Positions 7,704 to 17,507 are shown, numbered from the stretch's first letter. The stretch: DNA of 38,309 nt from UMGS1696 sp963643035 (GCA_963643035.1 CAVIKO010000020.1:1-38309); one strand, 5' to 3'. Translations and numbers: made by a program. Notes: a model not told the origin generated them from the sequence alone.

Positions 7704-7934
7704 CACATTTCTGATAAGGATGCGCTGCTGCGTCGAGGTTTGACGTCAAAGGCTTGGAATTTATGTTTTTTAGTGCAAAACGGTTGTGGCGGCGGTTCCT
7801 TCTCAGAAAACGCTGAGTATAGGCGGATTTTGCATCCAAAAGCCTTTAAATCCCATGTTTTTGACGCAAAATCTTGATGTGTTCAGCATATCCTTAATAA
7901 TTTGTATTTTTGCGTTTTTAGGAAGGAAGCAAAC
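7704..7934. other. Intergenic region nadK-argR with a weak direct repeat
   Basis: These 231 bases hold no gene. Two roughly 33-base segments, 7748-7780 and 7839-7871, resemble each other: both begin AAAG-C-TT, contain ATGTTTTT and end with GCAAAA. The match is imperfect and needs a one-base gap. A possible weak promoter (TTGATG at 7874, AATAAT at 7896) precedes argR. I see no clear terminator. Confidence 0.3.
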
Positions 7935-8387
7935 ATGAAAGTCAAACGGCACAATAAGATTTTGGAAATCATCCAGAACTACAACATTGAGACACAGGAA
8001 GAGCTGATCGATAAGCTGAAGCTCGCCGGGTTTGATGTGACGCAGGCAACGGTATCAAGAGATATTCGAGAGCTGAAACTCCTGAAACAGATGTCCGATA
8101 TGGGTACCTATAAATATGTCGTACCGAAGGAAAACGGAAATGAAAACCAGCACGTGTACAGCCGCGCCCTTGCAAGCTCCATTAAAAACGTGGACAGCGC
8201 GTACAATGATATTGTGATCAAGACCTATCCCGGCATGGCAAACGCGGTGGCAGTCGGTGTGGAATCGCTTCATGAACCAAACATTCTCGGCTGTGTGGCG
8301 GGGGATGACTGCATCATCATTGTCTGCAAGGATACAGAATCCGCTGTGGATATTGCCGCGCGCGTCCGCCGTCTGATCAACACCTGA
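7935..8387 (+). CDS. argR: Arginine repressor ArgR
   Basis: The 150-residue protein has the ArgR winged-helix domain (RHNKILEIIQNYNIETQEEL, then TQATVSRDIRELKL, the recognition helix near 38-51). The C-terminal oligomerisation and arginine-binding domain includes VIKTYPGMANAVAV near 95-108 and GCVAGDDCIII near 121-131, where the GDD aspartates contact arginine. ArgR/AhrC represses arginine biosynthesis and can activate its breakdown. The start ATG at 7935 has AGGAAGGAAG upstream; the TTG 33 bases earlier adds an unlikely extension. Its place before recN is typical and does not mean recN is arginine-controlled. Confidence 0.95.
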   Translation: MKVKRHNKILEIIQNYNIETQEELIDKLKLAGFDVTQATVSRDIRELKLLKQMSDMGTYKYVVPKENGNENQHVYSRALASSIKNVDSAYNDIVIKTYPGMANAVAVGVESLHEPNILGCVAGDDCIIIVCKDTESAVDIAARVRRLINT

Positions 8388-8450
8388 GAAAAAACGTAAA
8401 AGCAACCCTATAGCAGCGGTTACATATGATTACCACGGAAAGGAGAAAAT

Positions 8451-10127
8451 ATGTTAAAAAGCCTTTCCATTGACAATATTGCCGTGACCCGCCATCTGGA
8501 TGTGGATTTTGCGGATGGGTATACGGTCATCACCGGGGAAACGGGTGCCGGCAAATCGATCCTCATCGATTGCATGGGCTTGCTGGCTGGAGATCGCGCC
8601 GGACGGGATATGCTCCGAACCGGTGAAACCCGTGCGTGCGTGTGCGGCGTGTTTGATGCGTTGACCCCGGTAGCATCCGCTCTGCAGGAATGCGGCGTGG
8701 AGGTAGATGAAAACGGGGAGGTGGAAATCCGCCGGATCCTGACCGCCGATGGCAAATCCACGGTTCGCATCAATCGGCGTCCGGCATCCCTTGCCACGCT
8801 GCGCGAGATCGGGCCGTATCTCATCCAGATCCAGACCCAGGATGAACGGCATGCCCTTGCCGATCGGTCGGCCTATCTTGCCATGCTTGATGAATACGCC
8901 GGGGTAGATACGGCAGAATATGCGTTGGCTTACACGGCATGGACGGCAAAAAAAGGCGAGATTGATGCGCTCAAGGAAGCCATGCGGGAGCGGAACATGC
9001 TCTCCGATATTCTGAAATATCAAATCAAGGAAATCGATGCGGTTAAGCTGTCGGCGGAGGATGAGGAGGAAAAGCTCCTTAAACTGCGCGTGAAATGTAA
9101 AAATGCGGAGCGAATCGGGAAATATGCTGCGATGGTCGGTCGGGTGCTTTGGCAGAACGATAAGGGGAACGCAGCAGCGGAACAGCTTGAAAAGGCTGTC
9201 GGTGCGCTCGAACAGCTATCCGATGTGTTGGAAGACGCTCCGGCTATGGTGGCACAGCTTGAAAACTACCGCTATGAGATCATCGACATTGCGGAACGGG
9301 TGCAGGCGCATCTGGAGGACGGTGAAATCGAGAATCCGGAAAAACAGCTCACTACCATTGAATCTCGCCTGTATGCCATTGATCGGCTGAAGAAAAAATA
9401 CGGTGCAACCATCGGCGAGATCAAGACGTTCCGTGAAGCGGCTGCCCAAAAGCTCGAAGATATGGAATCCGGCGACGCGAGACTGCGGGAACTGGAAAAG
9501 GAACGGGATATTCTGGCGGAAAAAGCGACCGCGATTGCCGAAATTCTTCACGATAAGCGCAAAACGGCGGCAGAAGAACTGACCATGCACATTGTGGGAG
9601 ATCTTGTGTTTCTCGAAATGCCTAAGGTTCGTTTTGCTGTGACGGTACAGAAACAGACGGTCCTGAACAGCGCCGGACTGGACGAGGTGGATTTTCTGTT
9701 ATCCGTTAATCCGGGAGAAGCTATGCAGTCGCTTGCCAATGTGGCATCCGGCGGAGAATTGTCCCGTGTCATGCTTGCCCTTAAATCGTCCGTATCTGAT
9801 AAAACGGCTGCGGGAACGCTTGTGTTCGACGAAATTGACACGGGTGTGTCCGGCAGTACCGCGGAACGGATCGGGATCATGCTCGATAAGCTCTCCAGAG
9901 GCACACAGGTCATTGCCGTCACCCATTCGCCACAGGTCGCGGCAAGGGCAAGGGCACATTTCTGTATCCGGAAAACGATTACCACCGGCAGAGCGGAAAG
10001 CACTATCACAGCATTGACCCCAGAGGAGCGCGTAACGGAGTTGGCCAGAATCATAGGTGGTATTTCCGTTACCGAAAAACAAATTGCAACCGCGCGTGAA
10101 ATGCTCCACGAAAGCGGTATATTATAA
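8451..10127 (+). CDS. recN: DNA repair protein RecN
   Basis: The 558-residue SMC-like protein has Walker A GETGAGKSILID near 29-40, a central coiled coil (about 170-370), the ABC signature ASGGELSRVMLALK near 430-443, and Walker B LVFDEIDTGVSG near 458-469, followed by THSPQVAA. RecN acts early in double-strand break repair, tethering DNA ends and stimulating RecA. Length is normal. The ATG at 8451 has a strong AAAGGAG six to twelve bases upstream. No SOS-type LexA box is evident in the short upstream gap, so control is probably from the operon. Confidence 0.96.
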   Translation: MLKSLSIDNIAVTRHLDVDFADGYTVITGETGAGKSILIDCMGLLAGDRAGRDMLRTGETRACVCGVFDALTPVASALQECGVEVDENGEVEIRRILTADGKSTVRINRRPASLATLREIGPYLIQIQTQDERHALADRSAYLAMLDEYAGVDTAEYALAYTAWTAKKGEIDALKEAMRERNMLSDILKYQIKEIDAVKLSAEDEEEKLLKLRVKCKNAERIGKYAAMVGRVLWQNDKGNAAAEQLEKAVGALEQLSDVLEDAPAMVAQLENYRYEIIDIAERVQAHLEDGEIENPEKQLTTIESRLYAIDRLKKKYGATIGEIKTFREAAAQKLEDMESGDARLRELEKERDILAEKATAIAEILHDKRKTAAEELTMHIVGDLVFLEMPKVRFAVTVQKQTVLNSAGLDEVDFLLSVNPGEAMQSLANVASGGELSRVMLALKSSVSDKTAAGTLVFDEIDTGVSGSTAERIGIMLDKLSRGTQVIAVTHSPQVAARARAHFCIRKTITTGRAESTITALTPEERVTELARIIGGISVTEKQIATAREMLHESGIL

Positions 10128-10161
10128 CATAGGTAAAAAGTATCCCAAGGAGGAGATAAAC

Positions 10162-11388
10162 ATGCAAATTTATGAAGAACTAGTCGCACGCGGATTGATT
10201 GCGCAGGTCACAAACGAGGAAGAAATCCGGGAAATGATAAATAACGGGAAGGCTACCTTCTATATCGGTTTTGACTGCACCGCAGACAGTCTGACCGCCG
10301 GTCATTTCATGGCACTCACACTCATGAAGCGACTCCAGATGGCAGGCAACAAACCGATCGCGCTCATCGGAGGCGGTACCACCATGATCGGCGATCCATC
10401 CGGTAGAACCGATATGCGCAAGATGCTTACTCGTGAGGACATCGACCACAACGCGGAGTGCTTCCGTCGCCAAATGGAACGGTTCATCGACTTTTCCGAT
10501 GGAAAGGCACTGATGGTCAACAACGCGGATTGGCTCCTCGATCTCAATTACGTGAAACTTCTCCGTGAGGTAGGCGCGTGCTTCTCCGTCAACAATATGC
10601 TCCGAGCGGAATGCTATAAGCAGCGCATGGAAAAGGGACTGAGCTTCTTTGAATTCAACTATATGATCATGCAGTCCTATGACTTCTACTACCTCTTCCA
10701 GCACTACAATTGCAATATGCAGTTTGGTGGCGACGACCAGTGGTCGAATATGCTTGGCGGTACGGAGCTGATCCGCAAGAAACTGGGCAAAGACGCGCAT
10801 GCCATGACCATCACGCTCCTTACGGACTCTCAGGGGAAAAAGATGGGCAAGACCGCCGGAAACGCCGTGTGGCTCGACCCGAACAAGACCTCTCCATTCG
10901 ATTTCTATCAGTACTGGCGCAATGTGGACGATGCAGATGTGATGAAATGTATCCGGATGCTCACGTTCCTGCCGCTTGACAAAATCGAAGAAATGAGCCA
11001 CTGGGAAGGCAGCCAGCTCAACACTGCCAAGGAGATTCTCGCATATGAGTTGACCCAGATGGTACACGGCGAGGAGGAAGCCCAAAAGGCCCAGGACGCG
11101 GCGAAGGCTCTCTTTGCGGGCGGCACCAATACCGCAGATATGCCGACGACGACCCTTACGGCGGACAGTTTCATAGAGGGAAAGATCGGTGTGATCGATA
11201 TGCTTATGGCGGCAAAGCTCTGTGCGACACGCAGTGAAGCTAGACGGCTGATTCAGCAGGGCGGTGTATTCTGCGGGGAGGATAAGGTAGCCTCCGTAGA
11301 CGCTACAGTGGACGAAAGCGCGTTTGGCGCGGATGGTCTGATCGTCAAAAAAGGCAAAAAGACCTACCACAAATTCCTGAAAGCATAA
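10162..11388 (+). CDS. tyrS: Tyrosyl-tRNA synthetase
   Basis: The 408-residue enzyme has the class I catalytic core: YIGFDCTADSL at 34-44, the HIGH-equivalent as TAGH at 45-48, GDPSGR near 80, GGDDQWSNM (tyrosine and ATP site) near 190-198, and the KMSKS loop as KMGKT at 227-231. A C-terminal S4 domain starting near 340 ends at YHKFLK. It charges tRNA-Tyr. HIGH is usually HIGH or HVGH in this position; the first histidine is replaced here by threonine, while the last is kept. The start ATG at 10162 has AAGGAGGAG just upstream. Only 34 bases separate it from recN, so there is no room for a T-box leader. Confidence 0.95.
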   Translation: MQIYEELVARGLIAQVTNEEEIREMINNGKATFYIGFDCTADSLTAGHFMALTLMKRLQMAGNKPIALIGGGTTMIGDPSGRTDMRKMLTREDIDHNAECFRRQMERFIDFSDGKALMVNNADWLLDLNYVKLLREVGACFSVNNMLRAECYKQRMEKGLSFFEFNYMIMQSYDFYYLFQHYNCNMQFGGDDQWSNMLGGTELIRKKLGKDAHAMTITLLTDSQGKKMGKTAGNAVWLDPNKTSPFDFYQYWRNVDDADVMKCIRMLTFLPLDKIEEMSHWEGSQLNTAKEILAYELTQMVHGEEEAQKAQDAAKALFAGGTNTADMPTTTLTADSFIEGKIGVIDMLMAAKLCATRSEARRLIQQGGVFCGEDKVASVDATVDESAFGADGLIVKKGKKTYHKFLKA

Positions 11389-11389
11389 G

Positions 11390-12088
11390 ATGCAATATAC
11401 CTGTCTCTTGTTTGATGCCGACAACACGCTGCTCGATTTTTCCGCGGCGGAGAGAAAAGCGTTTCGGGAGACCTGTCAGACTGCCGGTATCCTCTGTTCC
11501 GATGAAGGGTACCGGCAGTACAGTCATATCAACGACAGTCTTTGGAAAAAGCTCGAGCGCGGGGAGATTACGGCAGAAAAACTGAAGGTGGAACGGTTCC
11601 GACTATGGCTGGACTGGTATCGGCTGACGGAATGGATAGATACTATAGGGATCGCTCCGGAGCAGCTGCGCGATGCTTACATCGTCGCACTCGGTAAACA
11701 GGCGGATCTCATGCCGGATGCGGAGCGGGTCTGTCGAATACTTTCCGCACGGTATCCGCATATGCATGTGATAACCAACGGAATCGGAGAAATCCAGCGT
11801 GCGCGGTTTGCGGCCACTCCGATCTTACGATATTTCGGCAGACTGTTCATCTCCGGTGAGATCGGATACGCTAAGCCGGACAAACGTTTTTTCGATGCGG
11901 TATTGTCCGAACTTGGCATCACCGACAGACGCACGGTTCTTGTAATCGGCGATTCGCTGACCTCCGATATGGGAGGTGCGATCGGTGCGGGACTGGACTG
12001 CTGCTATCTTTCACCGGACGGAAGAAAGCCGTCGCTGCCTGTGACTTATACGATCGACTGCCTTTCTGATTTGTGTGAATTTCTGTAA
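11390..12088 (+). CDS. HAD-family hydrolase, YjjG/YfnB-like nucleotidase
   Basis: The 232-residue protein has the HAD motifs in order: DADNTLLDF near 8-16 (nucleophile D8 and acid D10), ITN near 128-130, KPDKRFF near 162-168, and VIGDSLTSDMGGA near 184-196. The long helical cap after motif I, with an early FRETC segment, resembles the YjjG family, which removes phosphate from pyrimidine and non-canonical nucleoside monophosphates. It starts one base after the tyrS stop, so it is probably translated with it. The substrate is inferred from family resemblance only. Confidence 0.8.
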   Translation: MQYTCLLFDADNTLLDFSAAERKAFRETCQTAGILCSDEGYRQYSHINDSLWKKLERGEITAEKLKVERFRLWLDWYRLTEWIDTIGIAPEQLRDAYIVALGKQADLMPDAERVCRILSARYPHMHVITNGIGEIQRARFAATPILRYFGRLFISGEIGYAKPDKRFFDAVLSELGITDRRTVLVIGDSLTSDMGGAIGAGLDCCYLSPDGRKPSLPVTYTIDCLSDLCEFL

Positions 12089-12142
12089 GAAAAACACTGC
12101 AACATCCATGAGAGAGCAGACCTGAGAAAAGGAGTGCGATTT

Positions 12143-13069
12143 ATGATAGAACAGATTAAAGCCGCCATTGCCGCCTATAACGAAGCTGTACCATCATCGG
12201 CGCATATTACAGCAAAACAGGACGAACCTATGGCACGGCATACCTCCTTTCGCATTGGGGGATTGGTTCGCCTCTATGCCGCTTGTCCAACTGTGAATGC
12301 GCTGTGTACTCTCATCCGATTCTGTCGGGAATGTGCGGTGCCGTATATCGTTCTCGGGAATGGAACAAATGTACTTTTTTCCGACGAAGGATATGATGGT
12401 GTGGTCATTGCAACCGGTGCCATGGAATCAATCGTTCTTGATGGCGACACTTTGACCTGCGATGCCGGGGTATCCCTGACCGCTGCAAGCAAAGCCGCTC
12501 TTGGATATGGTCTGACTGGACTGGAGTTTGCGCATGGGATTCCCGGAACCTGCGGCGGTGCAGTTGTGATGAACGCGGGTGCCTACGACGGTGAATGCGC
12601 GATGGTTCTTGCTGAGAGTACGTATCTCGATGCGGCGACCGGGGAAATCCATACCCTTTCAAATGCGGCGCATGGATTCGGGTATCGGCAGAGCGTATAC
12701 AAATCGCATCCTTCGTGGATCGTGCTGTCCGTAAAATGGTCGCTCCAGAGAGGAGATCCTGTAGCAATTCAAACGAAAATAGACGATTTCATGAGTCGCC
12801 GCACCGCAAAGCAGCCCCTCATGTACCCAAGCGCGGGCAGCGTATTCAAACGGTATCCCGGTTATTTCACCGCAAAGCTGATCGAGGAAGCGGGACTGAA
12901 GGGCTGTCGAATCGGGGATGCGCAGGTGTCCGAATTGCACGCAGGGTTCATTATCAATCGTGGACACGCTACTGCTGCCGAGGTAAAGGCACTGATCGAC
13001 ATGATCACGGAGAAAATATACCGCGAAAGGGGTATCCGGATCGAGCGGGAAGTGCTGTACCTGCCGTAA
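12143..13069 (+). CDS. murB: UDP-N-acetylenolpyruvoylglucosamine reductase
   Basis: The 308-residue flavoenzyme carries RHTSFRIGG near 33-41, LGNGTNVLFSD near 72-82, the GIPGTCGGAVVMNAGAY FAD segment near 134-150, YPSAGSVFKR near 230-239 with the catalytic serine, and a late glutamate region. It reduces UDP-GlcNAc-enolpyruvate to UDP-MurNAc with NADPH for peptidoglycan. The absence of an extra Tyr loop suggests type II MurB. The ATG at 12143 is preferred over the GTG at 12134 because AAAAGGAG ends eight bases before it. In many relatives rapZ and yvcK lie between murB and whiA; here whiA follows 21 bases later. Confidence 0.94.
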   Translation: MIEQIKAAIAAYNEAVPSSAHITAKQDEPMARHTSFRIGGLVRLYAACPTVNALCTLIRFCRECAVPYIVLGNGTNVLFSDEGYDGVVIATGAMESIVLDGDTLTCDAGVSLTAASKAALGYGLTGLEFAHGIPGTCGGAVVMNAGAYDGECAMVLAESTYLDAATGEIHTLSNAAHGFGYRQSVYKSHPSWIVLSVKWSLQRGDPVAIQTKIDDFMSRRTAKQPLMYPSAGSVFKRYPGYFTAKLIEEAGLKGCRIGDAQVSELHAGFIINRGHATAAEVKALIDMITEKIYRERGIRIEREVLYLP

Positions 13070-13090
13070 TTCTCATTGAAAAGACGAAAC

Positions 13091-13822
13091 ATGATAGAAT
13101 CCTTTAACCAGAAATGCAAAACAGCTCTCCGACAGATTCCGGTGAAAAAGCACTGCTGCCGTTCGATTCTTTCCACGATGGAAAATATGCCGCATAGACC
13201 ATGCGACGGTGATACGCTGCTCTGCCTGTATGAACGCTGTTGCGACGACTGCTGTCGAACGACATATTTCCGTGCGCTCTATCTCCTCTGCGGCAATGTG
13301 ACCGATCCGGATAAACGCTATCATCTCGATTTTGCTTTTGCGGACCCGGATACCCGTGACCGTGTGGCAGGGGTGTTGGGGAGCGCCGGCTTTTTATTTC
13401 ATACCTCGACCAGACGCGGCGTCCCGATTGTATACACCAAAAACAGCGGTGAGATCGAGGATTTTCTCACCTACATCGGCGCGTCCCAGGCGGCATTGGC
13501 TGTCATGAACGCGAAGATCGTCAAGGATTTCCGTTCCGGCGTGAATCGACAGGTCAACTGCGATACCGCCAATATCGAGAAGCAGCTCTTGTCCTCTAAA
13601 AAGGTACTGGATGCGATTTCGCTTTTGGAACGGTGCGGCGCTTTCTCCCGTCTGCCGGAATCTCTGCAGGATACAGCGAATCTGCGCCGGGACAATCCGC
13701 AGCTTTCTCTTACGGAGCTTGCCGCCCTTGGCGGACTGACCAAGTCAGGAATGAAGCATCGGATGGAAAAGCTCATTGCCGCCGCTGAGGAATGCGCGGA
13801 GAAAAAAATGGAGACAGAATGA
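13091..13822 (+). CDS. whiA: WhiA-like regulator, lacking most of the N-terminal homing-endonuclease-like domain
   Basis: The 243-residue protein matches the second half of WhiA well: a CCRTTYFRALYLLCGNVTDPDK-type segment near 55-77, GEIEDFLTYIGA near 121-132, the N-VNR-VNC-TAN stretch near 150-163, and the C-terminal helix-turn-helix (LSLTELAALGGLTKSGMKHR). WhiA usually has about 300 residues, with two LAGLIDADG-like repeats before the helix-turn-helix. Here the first repeat is mostly missing: only about 45 residues, including K-KHCCR, precede the second. WhiA affects division and chromosome segregation in Firmicutes. There is no strong ribosome binding site before 13091; the TTG at 13076 is an alternative start. 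The stop overlaps dnaE by four bases. Confidence 0.85.
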   Translation: MIESFNQKCKTALRQIPVKKHCCRSILSTMENMPHRPCDGDTLLCLYERCCDDCCRTTYFRALYLLCGNVTDPDKRYHLDFAFADPDTRDRVAGVLGSAGFLFHTSTRRGVPIVYTKNSGEIEDFLTYIGASQAALAVMNAKIVKDFRSGVNRQVNCDTANIEKQLLSSKKVLDAISLLERCGAFSRLPESLQDTANLRRDNPQLSLTELAALGGLTKSGMKHRMEKLIAAAEECAEKKMETE

Positions 13823-16800
13823 TGAGCGAATTTGTACATCTGCATCTGCATAGTGAATACAGTCTGCTTGATGGTGCGTGTCGGATCCGCGAGATCCCCA
13901 AAATGGCGCACGAGATGGGGCATACAGCGGTCGCCATCACGGATCACGGGGTTTTGTACGGAGCCGTCGCGTTCTATAAAGCGTGTATGGAGGAAGGGAT
14001 CCGTCCGATTATCGGCTGCGAGGTTTATGTGGCGCGACGCGGCATGGCGGATCGGGAAAGAGAATACGATTCCGGCAGCTATCACCTGATTTTGTTGTGT
14101 AAAAACGGGGTAGGGTACAAGAACCTCATCTATCTCGTGTCCAAGGGATTTACGGACGGCTTTTACGGCAAACCGCGGATCGATCTCGATCTTTTGTCCG
14201 CTCATACAGAGGGACTGATTGCCTTGTCTGCCTGCTTATCCGGGTATATTCCGCGCGCGATTCTTGCCGGAGAGTACGACAAGGCAGAGGCACATGCGAG
14301 ACAAATGGCATCTCTGTTCGGTGACGGCAACTATTATCTGGAACTGCAATCGCATGGACTGCCGGAGGATTCGACGGTTTGCGAGGGACTGTACCGTCTG
14401 TCAGAGAAAACGGGGATTCCGCTTGTCGCTACGAATGACGTGCATTATCTCCACAAATCAGACGCGGCAAGCCAAAGGATCTTGCTTGCGATCCAGACAA
14501 ACACCCCGATCACGGAAAACGGCGGTATTGGGTTCGCGACGGATGAATTCTATTACAAAAGCACCGATGAAATGGCGGCATTGTTTCCCACCCATCTTGA
14601 AGCGATTGAGAATACCGTGAAAATTGCCGCGATGTGCCACTATGATTTCACGTTCGGCGAGATCAAACTGCCACGCTACCGTCCGGAAAACGGTATGGAA
14701 CCCGGCGCGTACCTTGAAAAGCTGGCTTACGACGGCCTGGAAGCGCGGATCCAAAACGGAACGGTCATACTGGATGCGGAATATCCATTGGAGATGTATC
14801 AGGAGCGAATCCGGTACGAGTTGTCCGTGATCAGACAGATGGGCTATGCGGAATACTACCTCATCGTGTGGGATTTCGTCCATCACGCAAAAGAAGTCGG
14901 CATTCCGGTCGGACCCGGCAGAGGCTCCGGCTGCGGCAGTCTTGTGGCGTTTCTCATTGGAATCACGGACATTGATTCGCTCCGGTTCAACCTTCTGTTC
15001 GAGCGGTTTCTCAATCCGGAGCGGGTCAGTATGTCAGACTTTGATATCGATTTCTGCTACAACCGACGGGATGAAGCGATTGTCTATGTCCGTGAAAAGT
15101 ACGGCGAGGATCACACCGCACAGATCATCACATTCGGCACTCTGGCGGCACGCGCCGTGGTGCGGGATGTCGGACGAGCTATGGGAATGAGTGTCTCCGA
15201 CGTGGACGCGGTCGCAAAGAAAATTCCACAGGAAATGGGGATCACATTGCAAAAAGCGATTGACACCAATCCGGAACTTAAGGAAATGGTGGAAAACGAT
15301 AGCCGCGTCCGCCAGCTTATCACGTATTCGACCACACTGGAGGGAATGCCGCGCCACGCTTCCACTCATGCCGCCGGAGTGGTCATTACGGATCTGCCTG
15401 TCATCGAATATGTTCCCGTGGCAGTCAACGGCGGAACCATCGTCACCCAATTCGATATGGATACGGTCGCGCTGCTCGGACTTCTTAAATTCGATTTTCT
15501 CGCCCTGCGATACCTCACGATCATGGAAAACGCCGTAGAGCAGATCCGTGAAAACGATCCGGTGTTTGATCTCTCCAAGGTGGATACCGCCGATCCCGAG
15601 ACATACGCGGCGATTTCGGCAGGTAAAACGGACGGAGTATTCCAGCTCGAATCCGAGGGAATGCGGCAGATGCTGATGAAGCTGTGTCCACACTCTCTCG
15701 ACGATGTGATCGCTGCGATTGCCCTATATCGTCCGGGGCCGATGGATTCTATCCCCAAATACATTGAGGCACGCCACCATCCCGAATCGATTCATTACTG
15801 TACGCCGAAGCTCGCGCCGATTCTCGATGTAACGTATGGCTGTATTGTGTATCAGGAACAGGTCATGCAGATCTTTCGAGAAATTGCCGGCTATTCATTC
15901 GGTCATGCGGATGTGGTGCGGCGTGCGATTTCGAAAAAAAAGCAGGGTGTTCTCGAAAAAGAACAGGAGTCGTTCCTCAGCGGTGCCGTATCCCAGGGAA
16001 TCACAAGAGAGGATGCGCAAGCTCTCTTTGACGATATTGTCAGTTTTGCAAACTACGCGTTCAACAAGAGCCATGCCACCGCCTATGGCGTGATTGCGTT
16101 CCAGACGGCATATTTGCGTACCCATTATCCCAAAGAATACAACAGTGCGCTACTGTCCTCCGTGCTTACCTCGACGGGGAAACTGACGGAGTACATGAAC
16201 GAATGCGTACGCCGTGGAATCCGCATCCTACCGCCGGATGTGAATCACAGCTACGCGGATTTTCATGTGGAAGGCGACAATATCCGATTCGGACTGATGG
16301 CGATCAAGAACATCGGGATGAATATGATAAAAGGTGTGGTGGTAAACCGAAAATCCGGCGGTACATACCGGGATTTTGCAGATTTCATCGACCGTACTGC
16401 GTCTCTCGGCTGGAATAAGCGGCAGATGGAATCCCTGATCTGTTCCGGTGCCATGGATTCACTCGGTGCCAAACGAAGCCAGCTTCTCGCCGTATACGAA
16501 AGTGTTCTTGACAACCGCTCGCGGCAAAAGACAGACGACAGGCAAATCGGATTGTTTGAAACAGGCGATATTCCAAGCGTCCTGCCGACAATCGAATACC
16601 CGGAGATTCCGGAGCTGACCACCCGTGAAAAACTCTATCTCGAAAAGGAAAGCTGCGGCTTCTATCTCTCCGGGCATCTCCTGGATGACTATACCAAACA
16701 CCTTGCCACCCTGCGGCTCGATCCCATCGGCGCGATTCTTGCTGCTTTCACAGAGGAAGAGAATGGAAACGAACGATATAGCGACAAAACGGAGGTCACC

Positions 16801-17391
16801 ATCGCGGCGGTTGTCAGAAAGCGCACGAACAAGCAGACAAAAAATGGAGACAACATGGCGTTTGTGACCGTGGAGGATCAGAGCGGCGAAATCGAGTGCG
16901 TCTGCTTTCCGAAAAAGCTCTTGCAGTACGGGCATCTTCTGACTTTGGATGCTGCCCTGGTTCTCCACGGCAGTATCAGCGTACGGGGAGACGATCGGAT
17001 AAGTCTCTTGCTTGCCGACGCACTACCGTTGCGGGACAACGCATCCTTCACATCGGAAGCAAACAGCGCAGACAGTCCGTGTGTATCCGCAAATGTTTCG
17101 GATATGCCGCCTGTTCCGAACGTGCCGCCGGAGGAGTTGGAAACAGGATACATAGAGCAAAATGTTCCCGTAATCCGCAAGCTCTATCTTCGTGTGGACA
17201 GCACAGATTCCGTGCCATATATGCGCTCCCGTGCTTTTTGTGCGATTTTTCAGGGGAGTATTCCCGTGATCTTCTATTTCCGGGATTGTGCGGCCTACGC
17301 GAAACCGCCGTATCCGACCGTTGCGCCGACGCCGTTTGTGTTGGATGCTCTGCAGGAAATCTGCGGCGCGGACAACGTAGTGATTCGATGA
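13819..17391 (+). CDS. dnaE: DNA polymerase III alpha subunit (DnaE)
   Basis: The 1190-residue product has a PHP domain (HLHLHSEYSLLDGA, AITDHGVLYGA), then the polymerase core with GPGRGSGCGSLVAFLIGIT near 365-383 and the catalytic aspartates in SDFDIDFC near 408-415 (usually PDFDIDFC), RHASTHAAGVVIT near 512-524, and ALYRPGPMD near 635-643. Fingers, a helix-hairpin-helix region and an OB fold (TIAAVVRKRTNKQTKNG) follow. It lacks an exonuclease insert, so it is DnaE and not PolC. Two adjacent ATGs (13819, 13822) can start it; the first overlaps the whiA stop. The last 130 residues are weakly conserved. Confidence 0.96.
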   Translation: MMSEFVHLHLHSEYSLLDGACRIREIPKMAHEMGHTAVAITDHGVLYGAVAFYKACMEEGIRPIIGCEVYVARRGMADREREYDSGSYHLILLCKNGVGYKNLIYLVSKGFTDGFYGKPRIDLDLLSAHTEGLIALSACLSGYIPRAILAGEYDKAEAHARQMASLFGDGNYYLELQSHGLPEDSTVCEGLYRLSEKTGIPLVATNDVHYLHKSDAASQRILLAIQTNTPITENGGIGFATDEFYYKSTDEMAALFPTHLEAIENTVKIAAMCHYDFTFGEIKLPRYRPENGMEPGAYLEKLAYDGLEARIQNGTVILDAEYPLEMYQERIRYELSVIRQMGYAEYYLIVWDFVHHAKEVGIPVGPGRGSGCGSLVAFLIGITDIDSLRFNLLFERFLNPERVSMSDFDIDFCYNRRDEAIVYVREKYGEDHTAQIITFGTLAARAVVRDVGRAMGMSVSDVDAVAKKIPQEMGITLQKAIDTNPELKEMVENDSRVRQLITYSTTLEGMPRHASTHAAGVVITDLPVIEYVPVAVNGGTIVTQFDMDTVALLGLLKFDFLALRYLTIMENAVEQIRENDPVFDLSKVDTADPETYAAISAGKTDGVFQLESEGMRQMLMKLCPHSLDDVIAAIALYRPGPMDSIPKYIEARHHPESIHYCTPKLAPILDVTYGCIVYQEQVMQIFREIAGYSFGHADVVRRAISKKKQGVLEKEQESFLSGAVSQGITREDAQALFDDIVSFANYAFNKSHATAYGVIAFQTAYLRTHYPKEYNSALLSSVLTSTGKLTEYMNECVRRGIRILPPDVNHSYADFHVEGDNIRFGLMAIKNIGMNMIKGVVVNRKSGGTYRDFADFIDRTASLGWNKRQMESLICSGAMDSLGAKRSQLLAVYESVLDNRSRQKTDDRQIGLFETGDIPSVLPTIEYPEIPELTTREKLYLEKESCGFYLSGHLLDDYTKHLATLRLDPIGAILAAFTEEENGNERYSDKTEVTIAAVVRKRTNKQTKNGDNMAFVTVEDQSGEIECVCFPKKLLQYGHLLTLDAALVLHGSISVRGDDRISLLLADALPLRDNASFTSEANSADSPCVSANVSDMPPVPNVPPEELETGYIEQNVPVIRKLYLRVDSTDSVPYMRSRAFCAIFQGSIPVIFYFRDCAAYAKPPYPTVAPTPFVLDALQEICGADNVVIR

Positions 17392-17507
17392 GAACAGAAA
17401 CGTTTCGGGAGAGATAAAAGTCGTGACAGCAGAAAAAAAATTCTTAAAAATACCGCGATTTGGCACAAATATCAGAATCAGTTCATATCAGATTCATTTT
17501 TATAGGC

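Noticed and set aside
10128..10161. T-box leader for tyrS
   Set aside because: Only 34 bases separate recN and tyrS, with no specifier hairpin or T-box sequence, so tyrS is read as part of the operon.
10180..11427. A 415-codon - strand open frame antisense to tyrS
   Set aside because: It lies wholly over tyrS, and its composition is that of a reverse-strand shadow, with no family match.
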